DNA of 64,000 bases, from NCBI RefSeq assembly GCF_000014805.1, contig NC_008570.1, forward strand, positions 2,795,001 to 2,859,000. Reading direction: 5' to 3'. Source of the DNA: Aeromonas hydrophila subsp. hydrophila ATCC 7966. Lineage in GTDB: Bacteria; Pseudomonadota; Gammaproteobacteria; Enterobacterales; Aeromonadaceae. How positions within the stretch are numbered: position 1 is the first letter of the stretch; the number at the start of each line of letters is the position of its first letter. Below, piece after piece: positions 51,931 to 61,344 of the stretch. A program made the translations under genes and the position numbers. The notes under the pieces were generated by a model. The model did not search any database, was not told where the DNA came from, and was given only the letters and a program-made list of their open reading frames with translations.

Positions 51931-54723
51931 TTATTTCGCTGCCTGATCCACCAGATAGAGGATGCTGTGATAGGGAATGCCGGCGTGCTGGCTGAGCCCC
52001 ATCTCGCAGGTGCGGCTATTGCTGAATCCCTGGCGGCAACCGGCGGGCACCTGGGCAGGCAGGCTGGCGAGGGCGGCGGCGTTGAGCTCAGGGATCATCA
52101 GCCCCTTGTCGCCGGCAAAACCGCAGCACTGGATATGCTCTGGCACGATCACCTCCCGGGCACAGGCTCGGGCCACCGCCAGCATCGTCTCCTCCAACCC
52201 CATGCGCCGGCTGCTGCAAGTGATATGGAGCATGACGGTCTCATCGATGGGGGTCAGCTCAAGGTGGGGCAGCAGGTGTTCCAACACAAAGGCGGAGGGC
52301 TCGAACGCCCGAAGACCCTTGCCGAGCGCCCCCGAGAGCAGCCGCTGCACACAGGGGCTGGTGTCGAGCAGCACGGGCCAGCGCCCCTGCTCGCTTGCCT
52401 GCCACAGCGCCTCGGCCAGATCAGTACGCTTGGCGGCTGCCACCTCGACCATCCCCTTGCTGTCATAGGGCATGCCGCAGCAGAGCCCCTCAATGCCTTG
52501 CGGCACTATCACCCGGCAGCCCGCCTTCTTGAGGAGGGATTGCACCACGTCCGGCAGTGACGGGGCATCCTCCTGCTGGCCGAATACCCGGCTGGCGCAC
52601 GATGGCAGATAGACCACAGCGCGCTCGCTGGATCCGCCATGGCTTCCCTCCCCTTGCGACCACCGGTAGCGGCTCGGCCCCGGCAGGGTGGGCAGCCAGG
52701 CGGGTGTGCGCTGGCCGCTCAGATGGCGAACCCCGTTCACCAATCCGGCCAGCGCCTTGTCTCCCAACAGCTTGCCGGCAATCCCTTTGAGGCCGAGGGC
52801 CCCGCGAGCGGTGCGGGTAACGCCGGTGAAGTGATCGGCGCTCCAGCGGGCAATGGGTACGAAGCGCCGGTACTTGTCAGTGCGCAGCTTCTTGATGAGC
52901 GCTCCGGTGTTGATGCCGACCGGGCAGCGATCGGCGCACAGCCCGGTCGCGGCGCAGGTGTCGATGCCCTGATAGTCAAACAGCCGGGCCAGCTGGTTGG
53001 AGGGCTCATCGGCACGATTGCGGCGGGCCAGTTCGCGATAGAGCACGATGCGCTGGCGCGGCGACAGCGACAGGGTGCGCGAGGGGCAGACCGCCTCGCA
53101 AAAGCCGCACTCGATGCACGGATCGACGATGGCATCGCTCGCCGGCATGGGCTTGAGGTGGGCCAGGTGGGCCTTGGGGTCGTCGTTGATGATGACGCCG
53201 GGATTGAGCAGGTTATCGGGGTCCAGCAGCGCCTTGATGCGGCGCATCAGCGCCATCCCCTCCGGCCCCCATTCCAGCTCCACATAGGGGGCCATGTTGC
53301 GGCCGGTGCCGTGCTCGGCCTTCAGCGACCCGCCAAAGCGCACGGCGACCAGCTCGGCCACCGCATCCATAAAGGCACCGTAGCGGGCCACCTGGGCCGG
53401 ATCATCGAACCCCTGGGTAAAGACGAAGTGCAGGTTCCCCTCCAGTGCGTGGCCAAAGATGATGGCTTCACCGTATTCGAAGCGATCGAACAGGGCTTGC
53501 AGCCCTGCCACCCCTTCGGCCAGACGCTCGATGGGAAAGGCGACATCCTCGATGATGACGGTGGTGCCGGTGGTGCGCACCGCCCCCACCGCCGGGAAGA
53601 GCCCCTTGCGAATGGCCCACAGGCCGGCGCTGTCGCCAGTAAAGGGCACAGAGGCGACCTGGGCGAACTCGGCCGCCATGGCCGTCACCTGCTCGCAGCG
53701 ATCGACCAGCTCCTCTTTCGATTCCCCATGCACCTCGACAAGCAGGGCGCAGGCCGCCAGATCCAGCGTCTTGATAAAGCCCGGCAAGCCGGGCTTGCCC
53801 GCGACCGAGCGAAGGGAGCGCCCATCCATCAGCTCCACCGCCGCCACCGGCGCGTTTTTCAGGCGCGAGGTGGCCAGACACGCCTGCTCGGCGTCCCGAA
53901 ACACCAGCAGGGCCGAGGCCTTGTGGGGGTATTCGGGCACGGTATCGAGCACCACCTCGGCGATAAAGCCGAGGGTCCCCTCCGAGCCGATCATCAGGTG
54001 GGTGAGGATATCGATGGGGTCCTCATGGTCGAGCAGGGCATTGATGGCGTAGCCGGTGGTGTTCTTGAGCCGGTATTTGTGGCGAATTTTCGCGGCAAGC
54101 TCGGCGTTCGCCAGCACCTCGGCACGCAGGGCGGCGAGCCCCGTGAGCAGCTCCGGGCGCCTGGCCGCAAAGGCGGCGCGGCTGTGGGGATCGCCACTGT
54201 CCAGCACGGTGCCATCGGCCAGCAGCAGGGTCATGGCATGCAGGGTGTGATAGCTGTTGTGGGCGGTGCCGCAGCACATGCCGCTCGCGTTGTTGGCGGC
54301 GATGCCGCCCAGCTTGCAGGCGTTGATGGAAGCGGGATCCGGCCCAATCTTGCGCCCCAGAGGCGCCAGATAGCGGTTGGCATCGGCGCCGATCACCCCG
54401 GGTTGCAGGGCAATGCGCGCCCCCTCGTCCAGAATGCGATGGCCGCGCCAGCTGTCGGTCAGGGTGATGAGCACCGAATCACTCAGGGCCTGGCCCGAGA
54501 GGCTGGTGCCGGCGGCGCGAAAGGTGCACGGCAGGTGCAATTCGCGGCACACCGCCAGCACGAAGCGCACCTCATCCAAAGAGTCGAGGCGCACGATGCG
54601 CTCGGGCACCAGCCGGTAGAAGCTGGCGTCCGTGCCGTGGGCCAGCCGAAGATCCGGGTCGCTCACCAGCCGCTCCGGCGGAATGCGCTCAAGCACGGCG
54701 GCGTCAAACTGGTTCCAGCCCAT
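51931..54723 (-). CDS. D-lactate dehydrogenase, FAD/Fe-S type (Dld-II)
   Basis: 930-residue cytoplasmic or membrane-associated enzyme. FAD-binding domain at about 30-260 (FRAAGTSLSGQALSD, GGIAANNASGMCCG), FAD-oxidase C domain to about 530 (ALEGNLHFVF, KAEHGTGRNMAPYVE), then ferredoxin-like clusters CIECGFCEAVCPSR and CAATGLCADRCPVG, and two C-terminal CCG domains (GLCCGMPYDS, QCCGFAGDKG). Its context beside lut genes fits D-lactate oxidation to pyruvate with electrons to quinone, as in Shewanella Dld-II. Start ATG 54723 overlaps the lutC TGA, with GGAGG upstream. Confidence 0.9.
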   Translation of the reverse strand: MGWNQFDAAVLERIPPERLVSDPDLRLAHGTDASFYRLVPERIVRLDSLDEVRFVLAVCRELHLPCTFRAAGTSLSGQALSDSVLITLTDSWRGHRILDEGARIALQPGVIGADANRYLAPLGRKIGPDPASINACKLGGIAANNASGMCCGTAHNSYHTLHAMTLLLADGTVLDSGDPHSRAAFAARRPELLTGLAALRAEVLANAELAAKIRHKYRLKNTTGYAINALLDHEDPIDILTHLMIGSEGTLGFIAEVVLDTVPEYPHKASALLVFRDAEQACLATSRLKNAPVAAVELMDGRSLRSVAGKPGLPGFIKTLDLAACALLVEVHGESKEELVDRCEQVTAMAAEFAQVASVPFTGDSAGLWAIRKGLFPAVGAVRTTGTTVIIEDVAFPIERLAEGVAGLQALFDRFEYGEAIIFGHALEGNLHFVFTQGFDDPAQVARYGAFMDAVAELVAVRFGGSLKAEHGTGRNMAPYVELEWGPEGMALMRRIKALLDPDNLLNPGVIINDDPKAHLAHLKPMPASDAIVDPCIECGFCEAVCPSRTLSLSPRQRIVLYRELARRNRADEPSNQLARLFDYQGIDTCAATGLCADRCPVGINTGALIKKLRTDKYRRFVPIARWSADHFTGVTRTARGALGLKGIAGKLLGDKALAGLVNGVRHLSGQRTPAWLPTLPGPSRYRWSQGEGSHGGSSERAVVYLPSCASRVFGQQEDAPSLPDVVQSLLKKAGCRVIVPQGIEGLCCGMPYDSKGMVEVAAAKRTDLAEALWQASEQGRWPVLLDTSPCVQRLLSGALGKGLRAFEPSAFVLEHLLPHLELTPIDETVMLHITCSSRRMGLEETMLAVARACAREVIVPEHIQCCGFAGDKGLMIPELNAAALASLPAQVPAGCRQGFSNSRTCEMGLSQHAGIPYHSILYLVDQAAK

Positions 54724-55367
54724 CAGCAATCCTCCACCAGCACTACCAGCAGGCGACTCGGGCCGTGGGCGCCGTAGGCCAGGGTCTGCTGGATGTCGGC
54801 AGTCTTGGAGGGGCCGGAGACCAGCAGCAGGTTGGTGGGCATGGCCTGCTGCCAGCGCCCGGCCGCCACCAGCCCCGCCAGGTTGTCGGCAATGGTGGAG
54901 GCCGCCAACAGGGCGATATGGCAGGGGGGCACCAGGGATAGGGTGCGCGGCTCGCCGCTATCCGGCAGCAACACCAGGGTACCGGTATCGGCGATGGCCC
55001 CCGCGCAATGGGTGATGCCCGCCTGACAAACGTCGAACAGCTCATCCTTCCAGCCGGCAAACTCCCCCGCCGGAGTCAGCACAGAGCGCCCGGCGCTGGC
55101 GGCCGCGACTTCGGCTTGCCAGCGGCCCCCCTGGCCACAGGCCAGATGCGTTATTGCTTCCCCATCAAGCCAGGCGCTCAGATCCCGGGCCAGGGTTTCC
55201 TCCTTGACGGTGAGGATCTCGGCGTGGCTGGCGCTGATCATGCCAAGAAAGCGCTCGCGCCGCGCCTGATCATCCTCTCCACGCCAGGGCTGCCAGCCAT
55301 GGGGGGCGTGGGCCATGGGGGTGGCGGCACCGCGCAGGCGGCTTAATATGGCCTCTTTGCTCGACAT
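54723..55367 (-). CDS. lutC: LutC/LldG, L-lactate utilisation LUD-domain subunit
   Basis: 214-residue LUD-domain protein, third part of the LutABC L-lactate dehydrogenase complex. Typical stretches are AIADTGTLVLLPDSGEPR and LLVSGPSKTADIQQ. No cofactor motif. The stop shares a base with the dld start and the start lies 1 bp from the lutB stop. Confidence 0.92.
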   Translation of the reverse strand: MSSKEAILSRLRGAATPMAHAPHGWQPWRGEDDQARRERFLGMISASHAEILTVKEETLARDLSAWLDGEAITHLACGQGGRWQAEVAAASAGRSVLTPAGEFAGWKDELFDVCQAGITHCAGAIADTGTLVLLPDSGEPRTLSLVPPCHIALLAASTIADNLAGLVAAGRWQQAMPTNLLLVSGPSKTADIQQTLAYGAHGPSRLLVVLVEDC

Positions 55368-55368
55368 C

Positions 55369-56805
55369 TCAAGACTCCTTTTTTTTCTGGCGCAGCAGGG
55401 CGTGCAGGCTCTGGGGGGCGGGTTTGGGGGCCTCGCGGCACTGGGTCCAGGGACCCAGGTGTTTGGGCATCAGCCCCCGCAGGCGACCGGCGACACCGGT
55501 CGCGGCGTGATAGAGGCTCGGGTGGGTGGCGGCAAAGGCAAAGCCCTGCATGGCAAGCGTCTCGAGCCGGCTCCTGGCCGCCCCCTGCCCCGCCAGCGGT
55601 TCGTGGCCGGGCTGTGCGTCGTGCTTGGCCTCCCGCCGCAGGCGCTGCAACAGGTCGGGAATGGGGATACGCACCGGGCACACCTCGCCGCAGGCACCGC
55701 ACAGGCTGGATGCGGTCACCAGATCGCTCGTGCTTTCCAGCCCCAGCAGATGGGGGGAGATGATCTTGCCGATGGGACCCGGGTAGATGGTGCCATAGGC
55801 GTGGCCGCCGATGCGGGTGTAGACCGGGCAGTGATTCATGCAGGCGCCGCAGCGAATGCACTGCAGGGTCTTGCGCAGCTCCTCATCCCGATAGGCCTGG
55901 CTGCGGCCGTTGTCGAGCAGCACCAGGTGCACCTCGTCCGGGCCATCCAGCTCCCCTGCCCGGCGCGGGCCGCTGATGACGTTGAAGTAGGTGGTGATGG
56001 CCTGGCCGGTGGCCGAGCGGGTCAGGGCGCTGTAAAGGGGCGGCACGTCGCTTAAAAATTCCACCACCTTCTCGATGCCGGTGATGGCCACGTGCACTTT
56101 CGGCACAGTGGTGCACATGCGCCCGTTGCCCTCGTTCTCGACGAGACACAGGCTGCCGGTCTCGGCCACCGCGAAGTTGACGCCGGAGAGCCCCATACCG
56201 GCGCGGCGAAACTCTTCGCGCAGGGCCCGCCGCCCGGTCTGGATCAGTTCGTCCACATCGGTGGTGGGGGTGAAATCCGCCAGATTGCCGGCGAAGGTGT
56301 CGCTCACCTCCTGCTTGTTCTTGTGGATGGCGGGCATGATGATGTGGGACGGGGTATCGCCGTCGAGCTGGACGATAAACTCCCCCATGTCGCTCTCAAG
56401 GCAGCGGATGCCGTGGCGCGCCATCTCGTGGTTGAAACCCACCTCCTCGCTCACCATGGACTTGCCCTTGACGATGCTGCTCACCCCATGTTGCTGGGCG
56501 ATGCGAAGGATGATGGCGTTGGCCTCGGCCGGCGTCTGGGCCCAGTGCACCTTGATGCCGTTGCGCTCGCAGTTGGTTTCGAGCTGCACCAAAAGATCGG
56601 GCAGGCGCGAGAGGCAACGCTGGCGGATCTGCTCCGCCGCATCGCGCACCGCCGCTTCTTCGGCGGGGTCAGAGAAGGCATCCCGCCGCTTGGCGCGCAG
56701 GTAATCCATGGCGCCGCGAAAGTTCTGGCGCAGCACGGGGTCGGCCAGGGCCGCCTCGGCCTGGGGATGAAAGCGGCGCGGCGAATACTTGGCATGCTCA
56801 CTCAT
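55369..56805 (-). CDS. lutB: LutB/LldF, Fe-S subunit of L-lactate oxidation
   Basis: 478 residues. LUD-like N-terminal half (IVKGKSMVSEEVGFN, AETGSLCLVENEGNGRM) and two 4Fe-4S motifs: CIRCGACMNHCPVY and CGACGEVCPV. C-terminal Lys-rich tail. Forms the electron-transfer core with LutA and LutC. Overlaps lutA by 8 bp. Confidence 0.94.
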   Translation of the reverse strand: MSEHAKYSPRRFHPQAEAALADPVLRQNFRGAMDYLRAKRRDAFSDPAEEAAVRDAAEQIRQRCLSRLPDLLVQLETNCERNGIKVHWAQTPAEANAIILRIAQQHGVSSIVKGKSMVSEEVGFNHEMARHGIRCLESDMGEFIVQLDGDTPSHIIMPAIHKNKQEVSDTFAGNLADFTPTTDVDELIQTGRRALREEFRRAGMGLSGVNFAVAETGSLCLVENEGNGRMCTTVPKVHVAITGIEKVVEFLSDVPPLYSALTRSATGQAITTYFNVISGPRRAGELDGPDEVHLVLLDNGRSQAYRDEELRKTLQCIRCGACMNHCPVYTRIGGHAYGTIYPGPIGKIISPHLLGLESTSDLVTASSLCGACGEVCPVRIPIPDLLQRLRREAKHDAQPGHEPLAGQGAARSRLETLAMQGFAFAATHPSLYHAATGVAGRLRGLMPKHLGPWTQCREAPKPAPQSLHALLRQKKKES

Positions 56806-57589
56806 GATGGGCCTCCTGTTTTGGCTCTTGTAAGCACTGAGCCACCGGCTCGCTGTGGGCGAGCAGGAAGCTGGCCAGGTGCATGGCGGGCAGTGTCTTG
56901 CCCTGATAGGCCAGGGAGCCCTTGATGTTCAAGAGGCACCCCCAGTCGGCGCTCACCAGGGTGTCGGCGCCAGTGGCCAGCAGGTGGCGGGTCTTGTCCT
57001 CCACCATGGCCTGGCTGATGTGGGGATGGCGCACCGAGAAGGTGCCGCCAAAGCCGCAGCACTCGCTCTCGTAGGCCTGCTCATGCAAGGTGACCCCATC
57101 GAGCTGGCCCAGCAGGGCACGGGCCCGGCTGTGTACCTGCATCTCGCGCCGGGCCGAGCAGGAGGTGTGCATGACGATGTTCGCCCTCCCCACCCCGTGC
57201 CAGCGCACCCGGCAGACCTGGGCCAGAAACTCGGTGAGCTCGAACACCCGCTCGCAAAACGCCGCCACCTCGGAGCTCTCTGGAAAGAGGCGCGCATAGT
57301 GGTGGTGCATCATGCCGCCACAGGAGCCCGACAGCACCACCACCGGCCAGGGCTCGGGGAAGAGCGCCATCTGGCTTTGCGCCACCTGGCGCGCCTCCTC
57401 TTCATGGCCCGAGGTGTAGGCCGGCTGCCCGCAGCAGGTCTGTTTCTCGACAAAGTGCACCCTTATCCCTTCCCGCTCGAGCAGGGCGATGGCATCGAGC
57501 CCCGCCACCGGGTCGAACAGGTCCACCAGACAGGTGGCGTAGAGATAGACATCGGCCGGCTTGGCCGGATAGACCCGCATTACCTTCAT
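56798..57589 (-). CDS. lutA: LutA/LldE, CCG-domain subunit of L-lactate oxidation
   Basis: 263 residues with two cysteine-rich CCG motifs (QTCCGQPAY and SECCGFGGTFS), the heterodisulfide-reductase-like domains that bind an Fe-S centre. Start ATG 57589 (MKVMRVYPAKP), with AAGGAG eight bases upstream, is preferred over a GTG one codon earlier. It lies 13 bp after the lactate permease gene, so the operon runs lldP-lutA-lutB-lutC-dld. Confidence 0.94.
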   Translation of the reverse strand: MKVMRVYPAKPADVYLYATCLVDLFDPVAGLDAIALLEREGIRVHFVEKQTCCGQPAYTSGHEEEARQVAQSQMALFPEPWPVVVLSGSCGGMMHHHYARLFPESSEVAAFCERVFELTEFLAQVCRVRWHGVGRANIVMHTSCSARREMQVHSRARALLGQLDGVTLHEQAYESECCGFGGTFSVRHPHISQAMVEDKTRHLLATGADTLVSADWGCLLNIKGSLAYQGKTLPAMHLASFLLAHSEPVAQCLQEPKQEAHHE

Positions 57590-57602
57590 CACTTGCTCTC
57601 CT

Positions 57603-59303
57603 TTACTTCAACTGCAGCAGGACGTCCGAGATGTGGAAGCTGTACATGAGCGCCAGCCCGATAAGGCCGGTGACCAGCAGGTAGTAGAGGGTCGGCAGCG
57701 CAGTCTTGCGCAGCGTCGCCCCCTCACGGCCGAGCAGCCCCACGGTGGCCGACGCCGCCACCACGTTGTGAATGGCAATCATGTTGCCGGCCGCCGCGCC
57801 CACGGCCTGCAGCGCCAGCATGGCAGCGGTGGAGACCCCCAGGGTCTGTGCCACTTCAAACTGGAACTGGCTGAACATCATGTTCGACACCGTGTTGGAG
57901 CCGGCGATAAAGGCCCCCAGCGCACCGATGGTGGCGCTCAGGGCCGGGAAGAACTCCCCCACCAGCCCGGCGGCAAAGTTCGCGGTGGTCACCGGCATGC
58001 TGGCGAGATCCGCCCCGTTGACGCCGGAGTTGATGAAGATGCGCACCATGGGCACGGTGAAGATCAGCACGAAGCCGGCGCCGATCAGGGTGCGGCTGGA
58101 CTCCCCCAGCGCGCGCCCGAAGGGGGCGAGAGAGCGCGATTGCAACAAGGTGGCGAGCAGGGCGCAGAGCACCAGCAAGCCCCCCGGCAGGTAGAGCGGC
58201 TCAATGGAGGCGCTGACCCCCTTCTCCCCCAGCAGATCCGTGAAGGCGAGGCTCACCGACAACAGGCTGGCCTTGAACTCCGGGCTCACCCGGCTCGCCA
58301 CCAGCAAGAGGGCCAGCGCCACATAGGGGAGCCAGGCCAGCAGCAGCGACATGGGACGGGCGGCGGCTTCTTTGAGATCGAGCTTGAGGGAGCCCAGCCA
58401 CTCAGCGGGCCACTCCTGCTCGGGGGCGAAATCCCAGCTGGATTTCGGCACCAGAAAACCGGCTCGCGCCGCCGTCACCACCAGGGCCAGCCCCACCAGG
58501 CCGCCAATGAGGGACGGGAACTCGGGGCCAAGCAGCATGCCGGTCAGGGCATAGGGCACGGTGAAGGCGAGCCCGGCGAAAATCGCGAACGGCAGGATGG
58601 CGAGCCCCTCGGTCCAGCTGCGGTGACGGCCGAAGAAGCGGGTCAGCATCATCACCATCAGCACCGGCATCAGGGTGCCGACCACGGCGTGAATGAGGGC
58701 CACATTGGTGGTCACCTGCTGCAGGTAGACCTCCCAGCTGCTGCCGCCGGCGCTCAGGGTCTGGCCGATGGTCTGGCTGTCGAGCCCCTTGTTGATCCCC
58801 ACCAGAATGGGGGTGCCCACCGCACCGAACGACACCGGGGTGGACTGGATCATCATGCCGAGCAGCACCGCGGCCAGCGCCGGAAAGCCGATGGCCACCA
58901 GCAGCGGCGCCGCGATGGCGGCCGGGGTGCCAAAGCCAGAAGCCCCTTCGATAAAGGCGCCGAAGCACCAGGCGATGATGATGGCCTGGATGCGCCGGTC
59001 CGGCGAGATGTTGGTAAAGCCGCCGCGAATGGCGCTGATGGCGCCGGTGTGTTTGAGGGTGTTGAGCATCAGGATGGCGCCGAACACGATCCAGAGCACG
59101 GTCACCGTGATCACCAGCCCCTGCAGGGTGGAGGCAAAGACCCGGGTCGGGCTCATCTGCCAGCCCCACAGGGCAATGAACACGGTCAACAAAAAGGCGA
59201 CGGGCATGGCGCGCTTGGCGGGCCAGTTGAGGCCGACCAGCAGCACGGCGGCCACCAGGATCGGCGAGAAGGCCACCAGGGCCAGCAGGGTGTCTGTCAT
59301 CAT
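57603..59303 (-). CDS. lldP: L-lactate permease
   Basis: 566 residues of the LctP family, about twelve to fourteen membrane segments. Family segments include [17 protein letters not shown] and the C-terminal [18 protein letters not shown]. It imports L-lactate (also D-lactate, glycolate) with protons. First gene of the lactate operon; divergent from a LysR regulator with 129 bp between. Confidence 0.94.
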   Translation of the reverse strand: MMTDTLLALVAFSPILVAAVLLVGLNWPAKRAMPVAFLLTVFIALWGWQMSPTRVFASTLQGLVITVTVLWIVFGAILMLNTLKHTGAISAIRGGFTNISPDRRIQAIIIAWCFGAFIEGASGFGTPAAIAAPLLVAIGFPALAAVLLGMMIQSTPVSFGAVGTPILVGINKGLDSQTIGQTLSAGGSSWEVYLQQVTTNVALIHAVVGTLMPVLMVMMLTRFFGRHRSWTEGLAILPFAIFAGLAFTVPYALTGMLLGPEFPSLIGGLVGLALVVTAARAGFLVPKSSWDFAPEQEWPAEWLGSLKLDLKEAAARPMSLLLAWLPYVALALLLVASRVSPEFKASLLSVSLAFTDLLGEKGVSASIEPLYLPGGLLVLCALLATLLQSRSLAPFGRALGESSRTLIGAGFVLIFTVPMVRIFINSGVNGADLASMPVTTANFAAGLVGEFFPALSATIGALGAFIAGSNTVSNMMFSQFQFEVAQTLGVSTAAMLALQAVGAAAGNMIAIHNVVAASATVGLLGREGATLRKTALPTLYYLLVTGLIGLALMYSFHISDVLLQLK

Positions 59304-59390
59304 TGCGTCCTTGTCCGAGCGGTGCAGAGGCGCACCTTGTTGTTGTTTTGTTAAGCGGACGTGACCTTACCCTGTTCCTTTTTCGCGATA

Positions 59391-59419
59391 TATGGAAATA
59401 ATGAACAACATTCGTTCCA
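59391..59419. promoter_or_regulatory. Candidate LysR operator in the lldP/LysR gap
   Basis: TGGAA at 59394-59398 and TTCCA at 59415-59419 form an inverted pair with a 16-base spacer in the divergent region. It fits a dyad bound by a LysR regulator, but the match is short. Confidence 0.35.
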
Positions 59420-59432
59420 AAAGTTGATCAAT

Positions 59433-60338
59433 ATGGCCAGTACCGACGACCTCATCCTCTTCGCCCAGGTGGTGGAGGCCGGCTCCTTCAGCAAGGTAGC
59501 TGAACAAAATTCCCTGACAAATTCGGTAGTTAGTAAACGGATCGGGCGCCTGGAGGAAGAACTCGGGGTGCAGCTGCTCTATCGCACCACCCGCCGGCTC
59601 ACTCTGAGCGAGGCGGGCAAGGCGCTCTATCAGGGTGCCAAAAATGTGAAGGCCGCCGCACTGGACGCCTTCGACGCGGTGGCGGGATTCGGTGAAAAGG
59701 TGAGCGGTCATGTGCGGATGTCGGTGCCCACCATCTCCGGCGAGCTGCTGCTGGCCGACGCGGTGGCCGATTTTTGCCAGCAGCACCCGGGGCTCACGGT
59801 GGAGATGTCGCTGGACAACCGCTTCGTCAATCTGGTGGAAGAGGGGTTCGATCTGGTCATTCGCACCGGCTATCTGGATGACTCGAGCCTGATTGCCCGC
59901 CACATTCTCGACTCCCAGTGGGTGATCTGCGCCGCCCCCGCCTACGTGCGCCGCTTCGGGGCGCCGCGCGAGCCGTCAGACTTGCTCACCCACAACTGCC
60001 TGCGCTACGCCTACCAGAGCACGGGGGCCTCGGAGTGGGCCTTCAAGGGGGAAGAGGGTAACTACCTGCTGTCGGTATCGGGCAGCTTTTGCACCGACAA
60101 CGCCGGCGCTCTGCGCAAGGCGGCGCTGGGGGGGCGCGGCATCGTCTATGTGCCGCGCTGCCTGGTCTATCACGACCTGATGAACGGCGAGCTGGTGGAT
60201 CTCTTCCCCGATCAGGTGGGCAAGAAGCTCGGCATCTACGCCGTCTACCCCTTTACCCGCCAGCCGCCGCGCAAGATCCGGCTGCTGATCGAGCACATCC
60301 GACAGCGCTACCTCGACATCGCCCACTACTTTGGCTGA
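59433..60338 (+). CDS. LysR-family regulator of the lactate operon
   Basis: 301 residues. N-terminal winged helix (AQVVEAGSFSKVAEQNSLTN, then SVVSKRIGRLEEELGVQLL) and a C-terminal co-inducer domain (RMSVPTISGELLL...). Start 59433 (MASTDDLILF); the open frame upstream lacks similarity. Divergent from lldP, it resembles the LysR-type lactate regulators of Shewanella (LlpR) and probably activates lldP-lutABC-dld. Confidence 0.88.
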   Translation: MASTDDLILFAQVVEAGSFSKVAEQNSLTNSVVSKRIGRLEEELGVQLLYRTTRRLTLSEAGKALYQGAKNVKAAALDAFDAVAGFGEKVSGHVRMSVPTISGELLLADAVADFCQQHPGLTVEMSLDNRFVNLVEEGFDLVIRTGYLDDSSLIARHILDSQWVICAAPAYVRRFGAPREPSDLLTHNCLRYAYQSTGASEWAFKGEEGNYLLSVSGSFCTDNAGALRKAALGGRGIVYVPRCLVYHDLMNGELVDLFPDQVGKKLGIYAVYPFTRQPPRKIRLLIEHIRQRYLDIAHYFG

Positions 60339-60437
60339 CGGAGGATGGCGAGCATCCTGTGCCAACAGGGGGCTTTTTTGACCCGGGCGGCAGAGTTGCC
60401 TACCATGGCCCTCCCCTTTACCGCTCAGGACCAGCCC

Positions 60438-60719
60438 ATGTGCACCGTCTTCTCCGGCCAGGATCCCAGTCACTACGCCTGCACCACCCGCTCGGTGCGG
60501 ATCTGCGGTCACAGCACCAGCATCCGGCTGGAAAACAAGTTCTGGACCATCCTGGAGCAGCTCTGTCAGGCCCAGGGGCGCTCCATGGGGCTGTTTCTCT
60601 CCGAGCTCTATCAGGAGGCGCTCGGCAACGGCATGGAGATGAGCAACTTTGCCTCCCTGCTGCGCTGCTCCTGCCTGGTCCATCTGGAAACAAGACAGGA
60701 GCCGGACGTCGCCGCCTGA
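60438..60719 (+). CDS. Small ribbon-helix-helix-like protein
   Basis: 93 residues. SVRICGHSTSIRLENKFW followed by a helix-rich region with ILEQLCQ and FLSELYQE fits the RHH_4 type, DNA-binding as a dimer. The tail is Cys-containing (LLRCSCLVHLE). AGGA lies seven bases before ATG 60438; ATG 60405 is an alternative. Target unknown; it lies 99 bp after the LysR gene. Confidence 0.65.
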   Translation: MCTVFSGQDPSHYACTTRSVRICGHSTSIRLENKFWTILEQLCQAQGRSMGLFLSELYQEALGNGMEMSNFASLLRCSCLVHLETRQEPDVAA

Positions 60720-60742
60720 GGGGCGCCGCTTCCTTCCTCATG

Positions 60743-60773
60743 AAAAAAGGGCCGCAGCACCGGGCTGCGGCCC
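60743..60773 (-). terminator. Terminator of the glyoxalase-like gene
   Basis: A 10-bp stem GGGCCGCAGC/GCTGCGGCCC with a five-base loop; on the minus strand TTTTTT follows. It also lies downstream of the RHH gene. Confidence 0.88.
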
Positions 60774-60795
60774 CTTCCTATTCCACGCTTCAAGC

Positions 60796-61191
60796 TCAGG
60801 CGAAGCGGCCGGCCCGCTCGATGAACTCGATCTGGTAACCGTCGGGGTCGGTCAAAAAGAACAGCCGGGCCAGCAGGGTGCCCTCATGGTACATCGCCTT
60901 GACCGGTGCAGGGGCCAGATCCAGTGCCGTCAGACGCTGATGCGCCGCCTCGATGTCTTCCACCGTCACCGCCAGATGGCCGTAGCCGTTGCCGTGGCGA
61001 TAGGGCTCGGCCTGGCCCTGGTTGTGCGTCAATTCGAGCTCGAAGCCACTCTGGTCATTGGCAAGGTAGGTGAGGGAAAAACCGTCGAAGGGAAAGTGAT
61101 CCCGAACCGCCAGCTCGAGGGCCTCGCGGTAGAAACGCACGGATCTATCCAGGTCGCGAACCCGGATCATGGTGTGGATGAGTTTGGTCAT
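60796..61191 (-). CDS. Glyoxalase I-like VOC-family protein
   Basis: 131 residues, close to E. coli GloA (135). The four metal ligands are in place: His in IHTMIRV, Glu in ELELTHN, His in YGHLAVTV and Glu in YQIEFIE. It probably isomerises the methylglyoxal-glutathione hemithioacetal to S-lactoylglutathione. It differs from E. coli GloA in the middle, so other VOC substrates are possible. Start 61191 has AAGGAG six bases upstream. Confidence 0.8.
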   Translation of the reverse strand: MTKLIHTMIRVRDLDRSVRFYREALELAVRDHFPFDGFSLTYLANDQSGFELELTHNQGQAEPYRHGNGYGHLAVTVEDIEAAHQRLTALDLAPAPVKAMYHEGTLLARLFFLTDPDGYQIEFIERAGRFA

Positions 61192-61344
61192 AGGGACTCC
61201 TTGGTGATGGGAGTCACAGGGTAACCAAGGGCTCAGCCGGCCGGGTAGTAGTGGACTAGCACCCGGCGATTGGCGGCCAACACCTGACATGACCTCGCAG
61301 GCTCAAGCCACCAGGGCCGCATCAAATCGGCAGCTGGCGCCAAT

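Noticed and set aside
52639..54777. 712-codon plus-strand open frame opposite dld
   Set aside because: It is fully antisense to a well-supported Dld-II gene, has His/Gln/Gly-rich composition typical of GC-rich antisense frames, and shows no motif.
57633..59354. 573-codon plus-strand open frame opposite lldP
   Set aside because: Antisense shadow of the permease gene, extremely Gln/Gly/His-rich, without domain signatures.
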